From NCBI GenBank assembly GCA_028283825.1, contig JAPWJW010000005.1, positions 62,001-126,000 of the forward strand: a stretch of DNA of 64,000 nt. The letters run 5' to 3'. Below, piece by piece: positions 27,224 to 34,923 of the stretch. Below the pieces are notes generated by a model that was not told the DNA's origin, searched no databases, and saw only the letters and a program-made list of their open reading frames with translations. A program made the translations under genes and the position numbers. The DNA comes from Azospirillaceae bacterium (GTDB lineage Bacteria > Pseudomonadota > Alphaproteobacteria > Azospirillales > Azospirillaceae). Positions within the stretch are counted from its first letter, which is position 1, and each line of letters starts with the position of its first letter.

Positions 27224-27580
27224 ATGAATATCAACGTGAAAATGGCAAAGAATATACTAAAAATGGTGTCGGCGCTTGTTTTCTGTTCTTTTTCAGTACA
27301 TGCTTTGGCCGGATATTCCCAGGTCGGACTTATCAGTGGGTTAATTGCCGGCGCTGACGGGGTGATTACCATATACACCAGTACCGGCCTGACGTCCGCG
27401 CCTTCTTGCGCCACAGCCAATCGTTTCTCATTAAATGCCAGCACTACAGGTGGGCAATCGACTTTGTCTGCGTTGATAACGGCATATAATATAAAGCAAA
27501 ATGTCCAGGTGGTGGGAACCGGAAATTGCACCATAATATCAGATTCTGAAGATATTGCTTATGTTGTATACATAAACTGA
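27224..27580 (+). CDS. small secreted protein, copy 2 of a tandem pair
   Basis: A 118-residue protein with a signal peptide (MVSALVFCSFSVHALA|GYS). Its mature part aligns with the preceding protein: LNASTTGGQSTLSALITAY against LNASTLGGQSIMSTILAAY, GTGNC against GTGAC, then DSE and a final tyrosine-rich strand. Both cysteines are kept. Overall identity looks about 40 percent, so the duplication is not recent. GGAG at 27211 serves ATG 27224. Copies are 39 bp apart and probably cotranscribed; they may act as a heteromer or as redundant effectors. Confidence 0.75.
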   Translation: MNINVKMAKNILKMVSALVFCSFSVHALAGYSQVGLISGLIAGADGVITIYTSTGLTSAPSCATANRFSLNASTTGGQSTLSALITAYNIKQNVQVVGTGNCTIISDSEDIAYVVYIN

Positions 27581-27732
27581 TTCAGTTTTCATCGATCTGG
27601 TAGATACTTCCCTGTGCATTGCTGCAAGAGTGCAGTAATTTTGTTGCGCTTCTCAATTTTTATTCTGGATTGAGCATGTGCTCTATATTCAGGGCAATCG
27701 TTTCGTCGTTTGACCTGTCGGCCAAACGACAA

Positions 27733-27756
27733 AGGGCCGGCATCGCTGCCGGCCCT
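27733..27756 (-). terminator. terminator of the SsuD-like gene
   Basis: AGGGCCGGCA and TGCCGGCCCT form a perfect 10-bp stem with a 4-nt loop; on the minus strand it is followed by TTTG. It lies 26 bp after the stop of the monooxygenase gene. Confidence 0.75.
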
Positions 27757-27781
27757 CCGCCACATCGCTGGTCGCGGGGGT

Positions 27782-28945
27782 TTATTCTGCGGCCAGCGAT
27801 GCCGGTGTGGGGCGGAACAGGGGCAGCAGTTCCTCACCCACCCGATAGGCTTCCTCCAGGTGCGGGGGTGAGGCCAGGATGAAGGTGTCGACACCGATGG
27901 CGGCGTAGGCGTTCAGGGTTTCCGCCACCTGGGCGTAGTCGCCGACAATGGTGACGGCCGGGCCCGGCCGCACCACGCCTTCGCCCACCCACAGGCTGGG
28001 GCTGATCTTGCTGTCCTCGAAATGGCTGGCGTTGGCGTAGCGTGCTGCCCAGGCGCGCTCGGCCGCTGCTGCGTCGATGTCGTCGCCGGTCAGTTCCTGG
28101 CGCTGGCGCACGGCCGTGCGGTCGGCGGTCTCCCACAAATGGCGCGCATCCTCCCACGCCTCCTCATGGCTGGCGCGGGCGATGACGTCCACGCGGACGG
28201 CGTGGCGCAGGCGGCGGCCGTGGCCGGTGGCGGCCTCGTTCAGGCGGGCCAGCTTGGCCGCCAGGTCCGACAGGGGTTCCGCCCAGGTGGTGTAGACGTC
28301 GGCATGGCGGGCGGCGATGTCCAGGGCGACATCGGAGGTGCCGGACAGGTAGACGGTGGGCGGGGTCACGGCGCTGACCGGATGCTGAAGCCCGCCATGG
28401 TCCACCTGGTAGAAGGCGCCCTCATGGCTGAAGTCCTTATGGGTCAGCACGCCGCGCGCGATGTCCAGGAAATCGCCGGTGCGGCGGTAGCGGTCCTCCA
28501 CCGGGGCGAAGTCGCCCCAGCGGCGCTGCACCTTGTCGTTCTCCCCCGCCACGATGTTCCAGTCCAGGCGGTTGCCGGAATGGCGCTGGGCGGTGGCGGT
28601 GGTGCGCGCCGCGTGCACCGGCTTGGTGGTCGCGGTGTGGAAGGACGGCAGGAAGCGCAGATAGCGCGTCTCGCGGATCAGGGCGCCGGCCACCACGAAC
28701 GGCTCCTCCCCCGTCGGCGTGGCGGGCACCAGCACGCCGTCGAAGCCCGTGGCCTCCGCCGCCTGGGCCACGCGGGCCAGATGGTCGAAATAGGTGAAGC
28801 GGCTGCGGTCCTGCTGGCGGTGGCTGGTGGCGCCGGGGAAATAGCCCGGCGTCGTCTCCGCACCCGTGTGCAGGTTCCACAGATCCAGGTTCTTAAGCCG
28901 GCTGTCGCCATCCGTGGGCAGGCGCCAATGGAAGTTCAGGGTCAT
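27782..28945 (-). CDS. SsuD-like FMNH2-dependent monooxygenase 1
   Basis: A 387-residue member of the bacterial luciferase-like superfamily. FHWRLPTDGDSR at the N-terminus matches SsuD WFLPTHGDG; RLDWNIVAG, YLSGTSDVALDIAA and HLEEAYRVGEELLPLF match SsuD in order and spacing. Such enzymes split the C-S bond of alkanesulfonates with FMNH2 and O2 to give aldehyde and sulfite, and need a separate flavin reductase; one is encoded at 34280. The active-site arginine/histidine region (RHAVRVDVIARA) is present. The paralogue at 29113 is upstream in the same orientation with repeat copy 3 between them. Confidence 0.87.
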   Translation of the reverse strand: MTLNFHWRLPTDGDSRLKNLDLWNLHTGAETTPGYFPGATSHRQQDRSRFTYFDHLARVAQAAEATGFDGVLVPATPTGEEPFVVAGALIRETRYLRFLPSFHTATTKPVHAARTTATAQRHSGNRLDWNIVAGENDKVQRRWGDFAPVEDRYRRTGDFLDIARGVLTHKDFSHEGAFYQVDHGGLQHPVSAVTPPTVYLSGTSDVALDIAARHADVYTTWAEPLSDLAAKLARLNEAATGHGRRLRHAVRVDVIARASHEEAWEDARHLWETADRTAVRQRQELTGDDIDAAAAERAWAARYANASHFEDSKISPSLWVGEGVVRPGPAVTIVGDYAQVAETLNAYAAIGVDTFILASPPHLEEAYRVGEELLPLFRPTPASLAAE

Positions 28946-28968
28946 GGGATGAGAGTCCTTTTCGTGTG

Positions 28969-29063
28969 CCCTCAGGCGCCGGGCGCCGCCATCCGGCGGC
29001 TTGGGACTATCCTCGCTGCGCCCTGCGGTGCTCGCTGCGGGGCCGGCGGTCGCCGGCCTGGAA
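28969..29063 (+). repeat. structured intergenic repeat, copy 3
   Basis: It starts CCCTCAGGCGCCGGGCGC. Hairpin A is GCCGCC-ATCC-GGCGGC (28985-29000) followed by TTGG; hairpin C is GGCCGGC-GGTC-GCCGGCC (29041-29058). The middle part differs from copies 1 and 2. It lies between the two SsuD-like genes, antisense to their transcription. Confidence 0.75.
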
Positions 29064-29112
29064 AAAGCGTGGGAGCACAGGTGCGGCGGGAGGCGTCGGG
29101 GGCAGGGTGGCG

Positions 29113-30270
29113 TTATTCGGCGGCGTGGCGGTTGGCGGCGGCGGGGCGCTGGCGCAGTAGGGGCAGGATTTCCTCACCCACGCGGTAGGATTCCTCCAGG
29201 TGCGGGCTGCCGGCCAGGATGAAGGAGGTGACGCCCAGATCGATCAGTTCGTTCAACTGCTCGGCCACCTGCTGATAGCTGCCGACCAGGCCCACGCCCG
29301 GGCCGCCGCGCAGCAGGTTGAAACCGCCCCAGCGGGCTGGACCCACCTTCAGATCCTGCCAATGGCGTGCACCATCGGGGCGAAAGGACCGCTGGCGGGC
29401 GGCACCCACGGATTCGGCGGGACCGGCGGCGAAGCGCGCCTCGATGTCCTCCGGGGTCAGGCGTTCCCAGGCGCGGGCGACCTCGCGCCAGGCCTGTTCC
29501 TCCGTCCGGCGGGCCAGGATCTCGATGCGCAGGGCGTAGCCGGCCTTGCGGCCGGCGGCGGCCGACCGCTCCTGGATCTTCAGGATGTTCTCCCGCACCT
29601 GCTCGATCGGCTCCAGCCAGTTCAGTTGCAGGTCGGCATGGTCGGCGGCCACGGCGGTGGCGTTGTCGGATGAGCCCGACAAGAACAGCTTGGGCAGCTT
29701 TTCCAGCGAGTGGGGGGCCTGCAATCCGCCGCCCTCCACCTGGAAGATCTTGCCGTTAAAGTCGTAGGGCTCTCCCTTGAACTCGGCCTTCACCACCTCA
29801 AGGAATTCCCGCGTGCGGTTATAGCGGTCGGCGTGGGGCAGGTAGTCGCCGTACCAGCGCTGCGACGGGCCGCCGCCGCCGGTGATGATGTTCCATTCCA
29901 CCCGCCCGCCGGTGGCGCGCTGTAGCGAGGCCGCCTTCTGTGCGGCGTGCACCGGGTGGATGAAGTTGGGCTGGAAGGCGATCAGGAAATTCAGCGTCTT
30001 GGTCTCGCGCGCCAGGGCGGCGGACACCGCCCACGCCTCCTCCGTCTGGGGGAAGGAGATGACCAGCGCGCCGGAGAAGCCGGAGATTTCCGCCGCCTTG
30101 GCGATTTCCGCCGCGTGGTTGATGAAGGGGATGCCGTCCGGTTCGCCATCGCGCAGGCCGGGCGCGATGTTACCGGCGCGCAAGGGCGTCCAGTCACCCC
30201 GGTTGGCCGTCTTGGCCAGGTTGCCGTGGCAGCCGTGCAGGGGCAGGCGCCAATAGAATTCCACGGTCAT
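29113..30270 (-). CDS. SsuD-like FMNH2-dependent monooxygenase 2
   Basis: A 385-residue luciferase-like monooxygenase. FYWRLPLHGCHGN, RVEWNIITGGG, FLSGSSDNATAVAA and HLEESYRVGEEILPLL align with SsuD and with the neighbouring monooxygenase. ATG 30270 (MTVEFYW) is chosen; the longer frame crosses the promoter. An RTCTATMGAT-like element lies 67 bp before the start, matching the element of the sulfonate permease operon. Two unlike SsuD paralogues in a row suggest different sulfonate substrates. The enzyme needs FMNH2 from a partner reductase. Confidence 0.87.
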   Translation of the reverse strand: MTVEFYWRLPLHGCHGNLAKTANRGDWTPLRAGNIAPGLRDGEPDGIPFINHAAEIAKAAEISGFSGALVISFPQTEEAWAVSAALARETKTLNFLIAFQPNFIHPVHAAQKAASLQRATGGRVEWNIITGGGGPSQRWYGDYLPHADRYNRTREFLEVVKAEFKGEPYDFNGKIFQVEGGGLQAPHSLEKLPKLFLSGSSDNATAVAADHADLQLNWLEPIEQVRENILKIQERSAAAGRKAGYALRIEILARRTEEQAWREVARAWERLTPEDIEARFAAGPAESVGAARQRSFRPDGARHWQDLKVGPARWGGFNLLRGGPGVGLVGSYQQVAEQLNELIDLGVTSFILAGSPHLEESYRVGEEILPLLRQRPAAANRHAAE

Positions 30271-30733
30271 AGCTGTACATCGCCTCCGTCTCAGCAAGCC
30301 TATTTCACAGGCCGATTTTGCGATCATACACAGAAAACTATTAAAACCATAGACAATAGCGAGATTATGGGTTACCTCCCTTAACACAAGGTTCGTGAAG
30401 CCACGCATGAGCTGCCCGAACCAAGCGGAAAACCAGGGGCCGGGTTCGGGGAAGGCAGTGCCGTCCCATCAAATAAGGCCCTGGAATCAAATAGAAATCG
30501 CAGTTGGCGGGATGGGTGGAAGCCTGGCCCGTCCGAAGAAGGGGAAGCATCGTGGCGCATGGATCGAAGGTGCCTGGGCCTGGGGGAATGACGGCGGCGT
30601 GCCGTCTGTCGTGTACGGCGGGCGCCCCGTAAGGCGGTGCCCCCGGACCCGACTCACCGCATCGAACTCAACACCAGGCGTGCCGGCGACCGCCGCCGCT
30701 GGTGAAAAAACAGACCTTCCGGAGCCTTATAAG
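30271..30733. promoter_or_regulatory. divergent promoter region of SsuD-like genes and TonB receptor
   Basis: It separates the monooxygenase genes from the TonB receptor. At 30338-30354, read on the minus strand, is GTCTATGGTTTTAATAG, the shared sulfur-region element. Coding potential to the left of 30734 is poor, and the long open frame there is ignored. No promoter for the receptor could be fixed. Confidence 0.5.
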
Positions 30734-33151
30734 ATGAAATGCCCCGCCCGGCTGCGGCACACCGCCAGCGCCTTCGCCATCACCGTCTCGTTCGCGTCGT
30801 CCGCCTTCGCCGCCGATGCTCCCGCCCCGGCCAACGCGGCCACCCCGGCGGCGCCCGCCGATGCCGCCGACGCCTCCGCCACCGATGCGGCGGACGCCGA
30901 CGGCATCACCACCATCCTGGTACAGGCGCAGCGCCGCACGGAAAGTGCGCGCGACGTGCCCTTGGCCCTGTCGGTGGTGACGGGCGACACCATCCTCAGC
31001 AACGACGGCATCAAGCGGACCAGCGACATCGTCAAGCTGATCCCCAACGCGTCCGCCGCCTCCACCGAGGGGCCGGAACGGCCGCGCTGGTTCATCCGGG
31101 GCATCGGCACCAACAACACCGGCGCCAACACGGTGAACCCGATTGGCATCTATTACGACGATGTCTACATCGCCAACGTCTATAACCAGGGCCTGCCGCT
31201 GTACGACGTCGACCATGTCGAGGCGCTGAACGGTCCGCAGGGCACGCTGTGGGGCAAGAATTCCAACGGCGGCGCCATCAGCTTCGTTTCCAAGGCGCCG
31301 ACCTTCGATCCCGACGGCTACGCCAAGGTCGGCTACGGCAGCTTCAATGAGCGCCAGGTGCAGGGGGCGGTCAGCGACGCCCTGACCGACAAGCTGGCCG
31401 GGCGCCTATCCTTCTATTACGATGGCAGCGACGGCTGGCAGAAGAACCTGTACGACGGACGCACCCTGGGCGGCGGCGATGACGTGGCGGCGCGCGCGCA
31501 ACTGCTGCTGCACGCGTCCGACACCCTGACCGCCAGCGTCAACCTGCACATCCGCCGTTTCGACGGCACCACCCGGCCCAGCGACTACATCGCGGACAGC
31601 GTCGCCCCCCTGACGGCGGGCACCGCGGCGCAGAAGTCCTTCCTGTCCGTCTTCCCCGATGGCCTGCCGCACACCAGCGGCTACGGTGAGGTCAACCTGA
31701 CCAACCCCGGCATCGAAAAGCTGGATGAGAAGGGGGCGCAGGGCAAGGTGGTGTGGGATCCCGGCTACCTGACCGTCACCTCCATCAGCGGGTTTGAGAC
31801 CAACAAGCGTACCCAGACCACGGCCTATGGTTCCGTGCCCAGCAACAGCGCCTATGCCGGCACGCCGTTCTCACAAAGCTATTCCGAGGCCGACTACTGG
31901 CAGGCCAGCCAGGAACTACGCATCGCCTCCCCGTCGGAGGACCGCTTCACCTGGCTGGGGGGCTTGTATTTCTTTGATGAGAACCTGTCGACCCAGGCGG
32001 CCAGCGCCAACTACATCCGCGGCACGGTGGCAACCGCCAACGCCTGGGGCACCGGCCCGCAGTTCACCAAGAACCCCTACAACCAGGATTGGCTGAGCTA
32101 TTCCGCCTTCGGCAACGTCGGCTACAAGATCACCGACGACTTCAAGATCAGCGGCGGCCTGCGCTGGTCGCGCGAACGCACTTCGATCCAGGAGGCGTAC
32201 TACGCCGCCAACACCGGTTCCACCGCCAGCACCTTCATTTCCAACCTGCCGCAGACGCAGTACTGGCTGTATTCCGCGCCCAAGCTGTTCTCCGACAGCC
32301 AGGCGCAGGTCACCCGGTCGTGGACCTACGACATCACGCCGGAATACAAGATCAACGAGAACGTCCTCTCCTACTTCCGCTACGCCCATGGCGTGCTGCC
32401 CGGCGGCTACACCGTCACCGGTTACGTCGCCGTGCCGGGAACTACGGTCAAGGCGGTGCAGCTGTACCGTTTGAACCCGGAGGAGCTGGACTCCTATGAG
32501 GTCGGCCTCAAGACCAACTGGTTCAACAACAAGCTGGAAGTGGACCTGACCGGCTTCCACTACGACTACACCAACGCGGTGGTCAACGTGCCGACCATCG
32601 TCGACCCCACCAACCCGTCCAGCGTCACCGTGCTGTTCCGCAACGCCGGTGCGGAAGAGGTGTGGGGTGGCGAGCTGCGGGCCGATGCGGCCCCCATCCA
32701 CGGCCTGCATGTCGGCGGCACCCTGGGGCTGCTGAACACCAAGTACACGGGCGACACCGGCAGCACCGCCACCATCCTGGGGGCGCAGGCGCCGCGCTCC
32801 CCCCATGTCAGCCTGACGGCCTACGCCAATTATGACCAGCACCTGCCCTGGGGCGGCGACGTGATCTACAGCGTGGATGGCAGCTGGCGGTCGCAGCAGT
32901 ACTTCTACCCCACCATCGCCTCGCAGATCAGCAGCCCCGATCCGCTGCTGAAGGCCGACGCCTACGGCATCGTCAACGCCAGCATCGCCTGGCAGCCGCG
33001 CGACGACGGCAAGCTGTCGTTCGAATTCTCCGTCCAGAACCTGACCGACACCAAGTACGTGGAGCTGGGCCTGCCCGTGGCCAACGGCTCGGTCGACCAG
33101 CGTTTCGGCCAGCCGCGCAGCTTCTTCTTCTCCGTCACCGACCGGTTCTGA
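30734..33151 (+). CDS. TonB-dependent receptor of the sulfur region 1
   Basis: An 805-residue outer-membrane receptor. The signal peptide ends SSAFA|ADA; a low-complexity Ala/Asp segment of about 25 residues follows, then the TonB-box-like ITTILVQAQRR, the plug (LALSVVTGDTI, DHVEALNGPQGTLWGKNSN) and a 22-strand barrel ending in FSVTDRF. It belongs to the iron-independent group often used for organic nutrients. ATG 30734 has CGGAG upstream. It is followed after 39 bp by a DszB-like gene and a flavin reductase, so a sulfur compound is the probable cargo. Confidence 0.88.
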   Translation: MKCPARLRHTASAFAITVSFASSAFAADAPAPANAATPAAPADAADASATDAADADGITTILVQAQRRTESARDVPLALSVVTGDTILSNDGIKRTSDIVKLIPNASAASTEGPERPRWFIRGIGTNNTGANTVNPIGIYYDDVYIANVYNQGLPLYDVDHVEALNGPQGTLWGKNSNGGAISFVSKAPTFDPDGYAKVGYGSFNERQVQGAVSDALTDKLAGRLSFYYDGSDGWQKNLYDGRTLGGGDDVAARAQLLLHASDTLTASVNLHIRRFDGTTRPSDYIADSVAPLTAGTAAQKSFLSVFPDGLPHTSGYGEVNLTNPGIEKLDEKGAQGKVVWDPGYLTVTSISGFETNKRTQTTAYGSVPSNSAYAGTPFSQSYSEADYWQASQELRIASPSEDRFTWLGGLYFFDENLSTQAASANYIRGTVATANAWGTGPQFTKNPYNQDWLSYSAFGNVGYKITDDFKISGGLRWSRERTSIQEAYYAANTGSTASTFISNLPQTQYWLYSAPKLFSDSQAQVTRSWTYDITPEYKINENVLSYFRYAHGVLPGGYTVTGYVAVPGTTVKAVQLYRLNPEELDSYEVGLKTNWFNNKLEVDLTGFHYDYTNAVVNVPTIVDPTNPSSVTVLFRNAGAEEVWGGELRADAAPIHGLHVGGTLGLLNTKYTGDTGSTATILGAQAPRSPHVSLTAYANYDQHLPWGGDVIYSVDGSWRSQQYFYPTIASQISSPDPLLKADAYGIVNASIAWQPRDDGKLSFEFSVQNLTDTKYVELGLPVANGSVDQRFGQPRSFFFSVTDRF

Positions 33152-33190
33152 CCGGCCGCCCCTTCCTCGTGAATGTAAAGGGTACGCGAC

Positions 33191-34276
33191 ATGTCGACAA
33201 TATCATTGGCGAAGCCGGCGGCCGCATCCGCGCTGGACAAGGTCTATTTCACCCGCTGCCCGGTGCCGACGGCCACCGGCCTGGCCTACAAGCTGGGCTG
33301 GCTGGGGCAGGAATTCGCCGCCGACGGCATCGCGGTGGAAACCTTGCAGGAGGGGGGGCAGCTGGAGCTGCGCCGCCACCATTACGACCATGAGCTGCCC
33401 ACCCTGATCCGTGAGGGCGGCAACATGCTGGCGCTCGGCGCCCGGGCCCAGGGGGCGCCCACCCGCCTGATCGGCCTGACCTGGATCGACGAGTGGCAGT
33501 CCATCCTGGTGCGGGCCGACAGCGGCATCACCGAGCCGCATCATTTGAAGGGCAAGCGGCTGGCGCTGCCGTCCTACGCCAAGAACCCCATCCCCTCGCA
33601 CGTGCGGGGCACCAGCATCGCCCGCGGCATGTCGCTGCACGGCTACAAGGGCGTGCTGACCAATGCCGGGCTGACCTTCGACGATGTCGAGTTCGTTGAG
33701 GTTCACGCCGGGGGCGAGGCCGGGCGGGGTGCGCGGGCGCCGGAGGGGCAGCGCGGCAACATCTGGCGCCTGTGGGCGCTGGATGAGCTGGCCGAGGGCA
33801 AGGTCGATGCCATCTACGTCAAGGGTGCCTCGGCCGTTGACGCCGCGCGGGAGTACGGCGTGGTGGTGGGCATCGATCTGGACCGGCTGCCGGAACGGCG
33901 CTTCCGCGTCAACAACGGCACGCCGCGTCCCATCACGGTGAATGAGGAACTGCTGGGCCGCCACTATGACGTGGTGGTGCGCTTCCTGGCCCAGACCCTG
34001 CGCGCCGCCGACTGGGCCCGCGACAACGCCGAGGGCGTGCAGGACATCCTCCAGGGTGAGACACGGGGCAGCCGCCAGGCGGTGACGGAGGCCTACGGCG
34101 CCGACTTCAACCGGCTGCTGCACCCCGATTTGTCGGAGGAGCGCCTGACGCTGTTCGAACAGCAGAAGAAGTTCCTGTGGCTGCACGGCTTCCTGGACCA
34201 TGACTTCGACCTGCGCGCCTGGGCCGACCACCGGCCGCTGGCCGACGCCCGCCGGCTGCTGGACGACCGGGGCTGA
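33191..34276 (+). CDS. DszB-like sulfinate desulfinase 2
   Basis: A 361-residue cytoplasmic protein with no signal peptide. YFTRCPVPTATG (19-30), RHHYDHELPTLIREGGN (62-78) and VDAIYVKGASAVDAAREYG are the same landmarks as in the protein at 19071 and in DszB. The presumed catalytic residues are Cys23, His64 and Arg74, at the same positions in both paralogues. Automatic annotation would call it an ABC transporter substrate-binding protein; the lack of a signal peptide and the Cys-His-Arg set argue against that. It is cotranscribed with the flavin reductase 3 bp downstream and follows a TonB receptor, so it probably takes part in organosulfur breakdown. Confidence 0.78.
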   Translation: MSTISLAKPAAASALDKVYFTRCPVPTATGLAYKLGWLGQEFAADGIAVETLQEGGQLELRRHHYDHELPTLIREGGNMLALGARAQGAPTRLIGLTWIDEWQSILVRADSGITEPHHLKGKRLALPSYAKNPIPSHVRGTSIARGMSLHGYKGVLTNAGLTFDDVEFVEVHAGGEAGRGARAPEGQRGNIWRLWALDELAEGKVDAIYVKGASAVDAAREYGVVVGIDLDRLPERRFRVNNGTPRPITVNEELLGRHYDVVVRFLAQTLRAADWARDNAEGVQDILQGETRGSRQAVTEAYGADFNRLLHPDLSEERLTLFEQQKKFLWLHGFLDHDFDLRAWADHRPLADARRLLDDRG

Positions 34277-34279
34277 GCC

Positions 34280-34825
34280 ATGGGTAAGGCGATCAACGAC
34301 GTCCTCCGCGCGGCGCTGCAGGTCCTGCCGCCAGTGGAGGGTGAGGAGCTGGTGCAGAAGAATGTGGCCGATGGGCTGAAGGCGGCCATGCGCCGGCTGG
34401 CGGCCGGGGTCGCGGTCATCACCCTGGCGGATGGGGAGGGGCTGGCCGGCACCACGGTCAGCTCGCTCACCTCCCTCTGCCTGGACCCGCCGGCCGTGCT
34501 GTTCTGCCTGAACCAGGGGGCCAGCCTGCACGACCGGCTGCTGCGCGCCGACACCTACGCCGTCAACCTGCTGTCGGCGGGGCAGGAGGAGGTGTCGCAG
34601 CGTTTCGCCGCCGCCGGCCCCGACCGCTTCACGCCTGGGGCGTGGGAGACGGTGCGGGGTGCCCCGTGCCTGAAGGGCGCGCAGGCCAACCTGGTCTGCC
34701 GGCTGGCGGTGGACCTGCCCTTCGGCACCCACCGCATCATCGTCGGCAAGGTGCTGTGGACGCGGGTGCGCGAACAGACCGACCCGCTGCTGTACGCCGA
34801 CGGCGCCTACCGCGTTTTGGGCTGA
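34280..34825 (+). CDS. flavin reductase (DszD/HpaC-like)
   Basis: A 181-residue protein of the FMN-binding split-barrel group. AAMRRLAAGVAVITLADG is the first motif; GLAGTTVSSLTSLCLDPP is the typical flavin-binding loop, followed by AVLFCLNQGAS; FGTHRIIVGKVLWTRV closes the domain. It would supply reduced FMN to the SsuD-like monooxygenases at 27.8-30.3 kb, since no other flavin reductase of this family is in the window. The start lies 3 bp after the desulfinase stop. Confidence 0.87.
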   Translation: MGKAINDVLRAALQVLPPVEGEELVQKNVADGLKAAMRRLAAGVAVITLADGEGLAGTTVSSLTSLCLDPPAVLFCLNQGASLHDRLLRADTYAVNLLSAGQEEVSQRFAAAGPDRFTPGAWETVRGAPCLKGAQANLVCRLAVDLPFGTHRIIVGKVLWTRVREQTDPLLYADGAYRVLG

Positions 34826-34872
34826 TCGGACCCGTCTTGGGGGGCGGGCGCCGAGCCATGCGCGCGGCGTCC

Positions 34873-34901
34873 GTTATATAAGAAATTTTAAATAATATAA
34901 C
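34873..34901. promoter_or_regulatory. inverted repeat before TonB receptor 2
   Basis: GTTATAT and ATATAAC arms are separated by 15 AT-rich bases and lie 22-51 bp before the receptor start. The position suits an operator over the promoter; the regulator is unknown. Confidence 0.45.
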
Positions 34902-34923
34902 AGACATCAGGGGAGCAAAAAGG

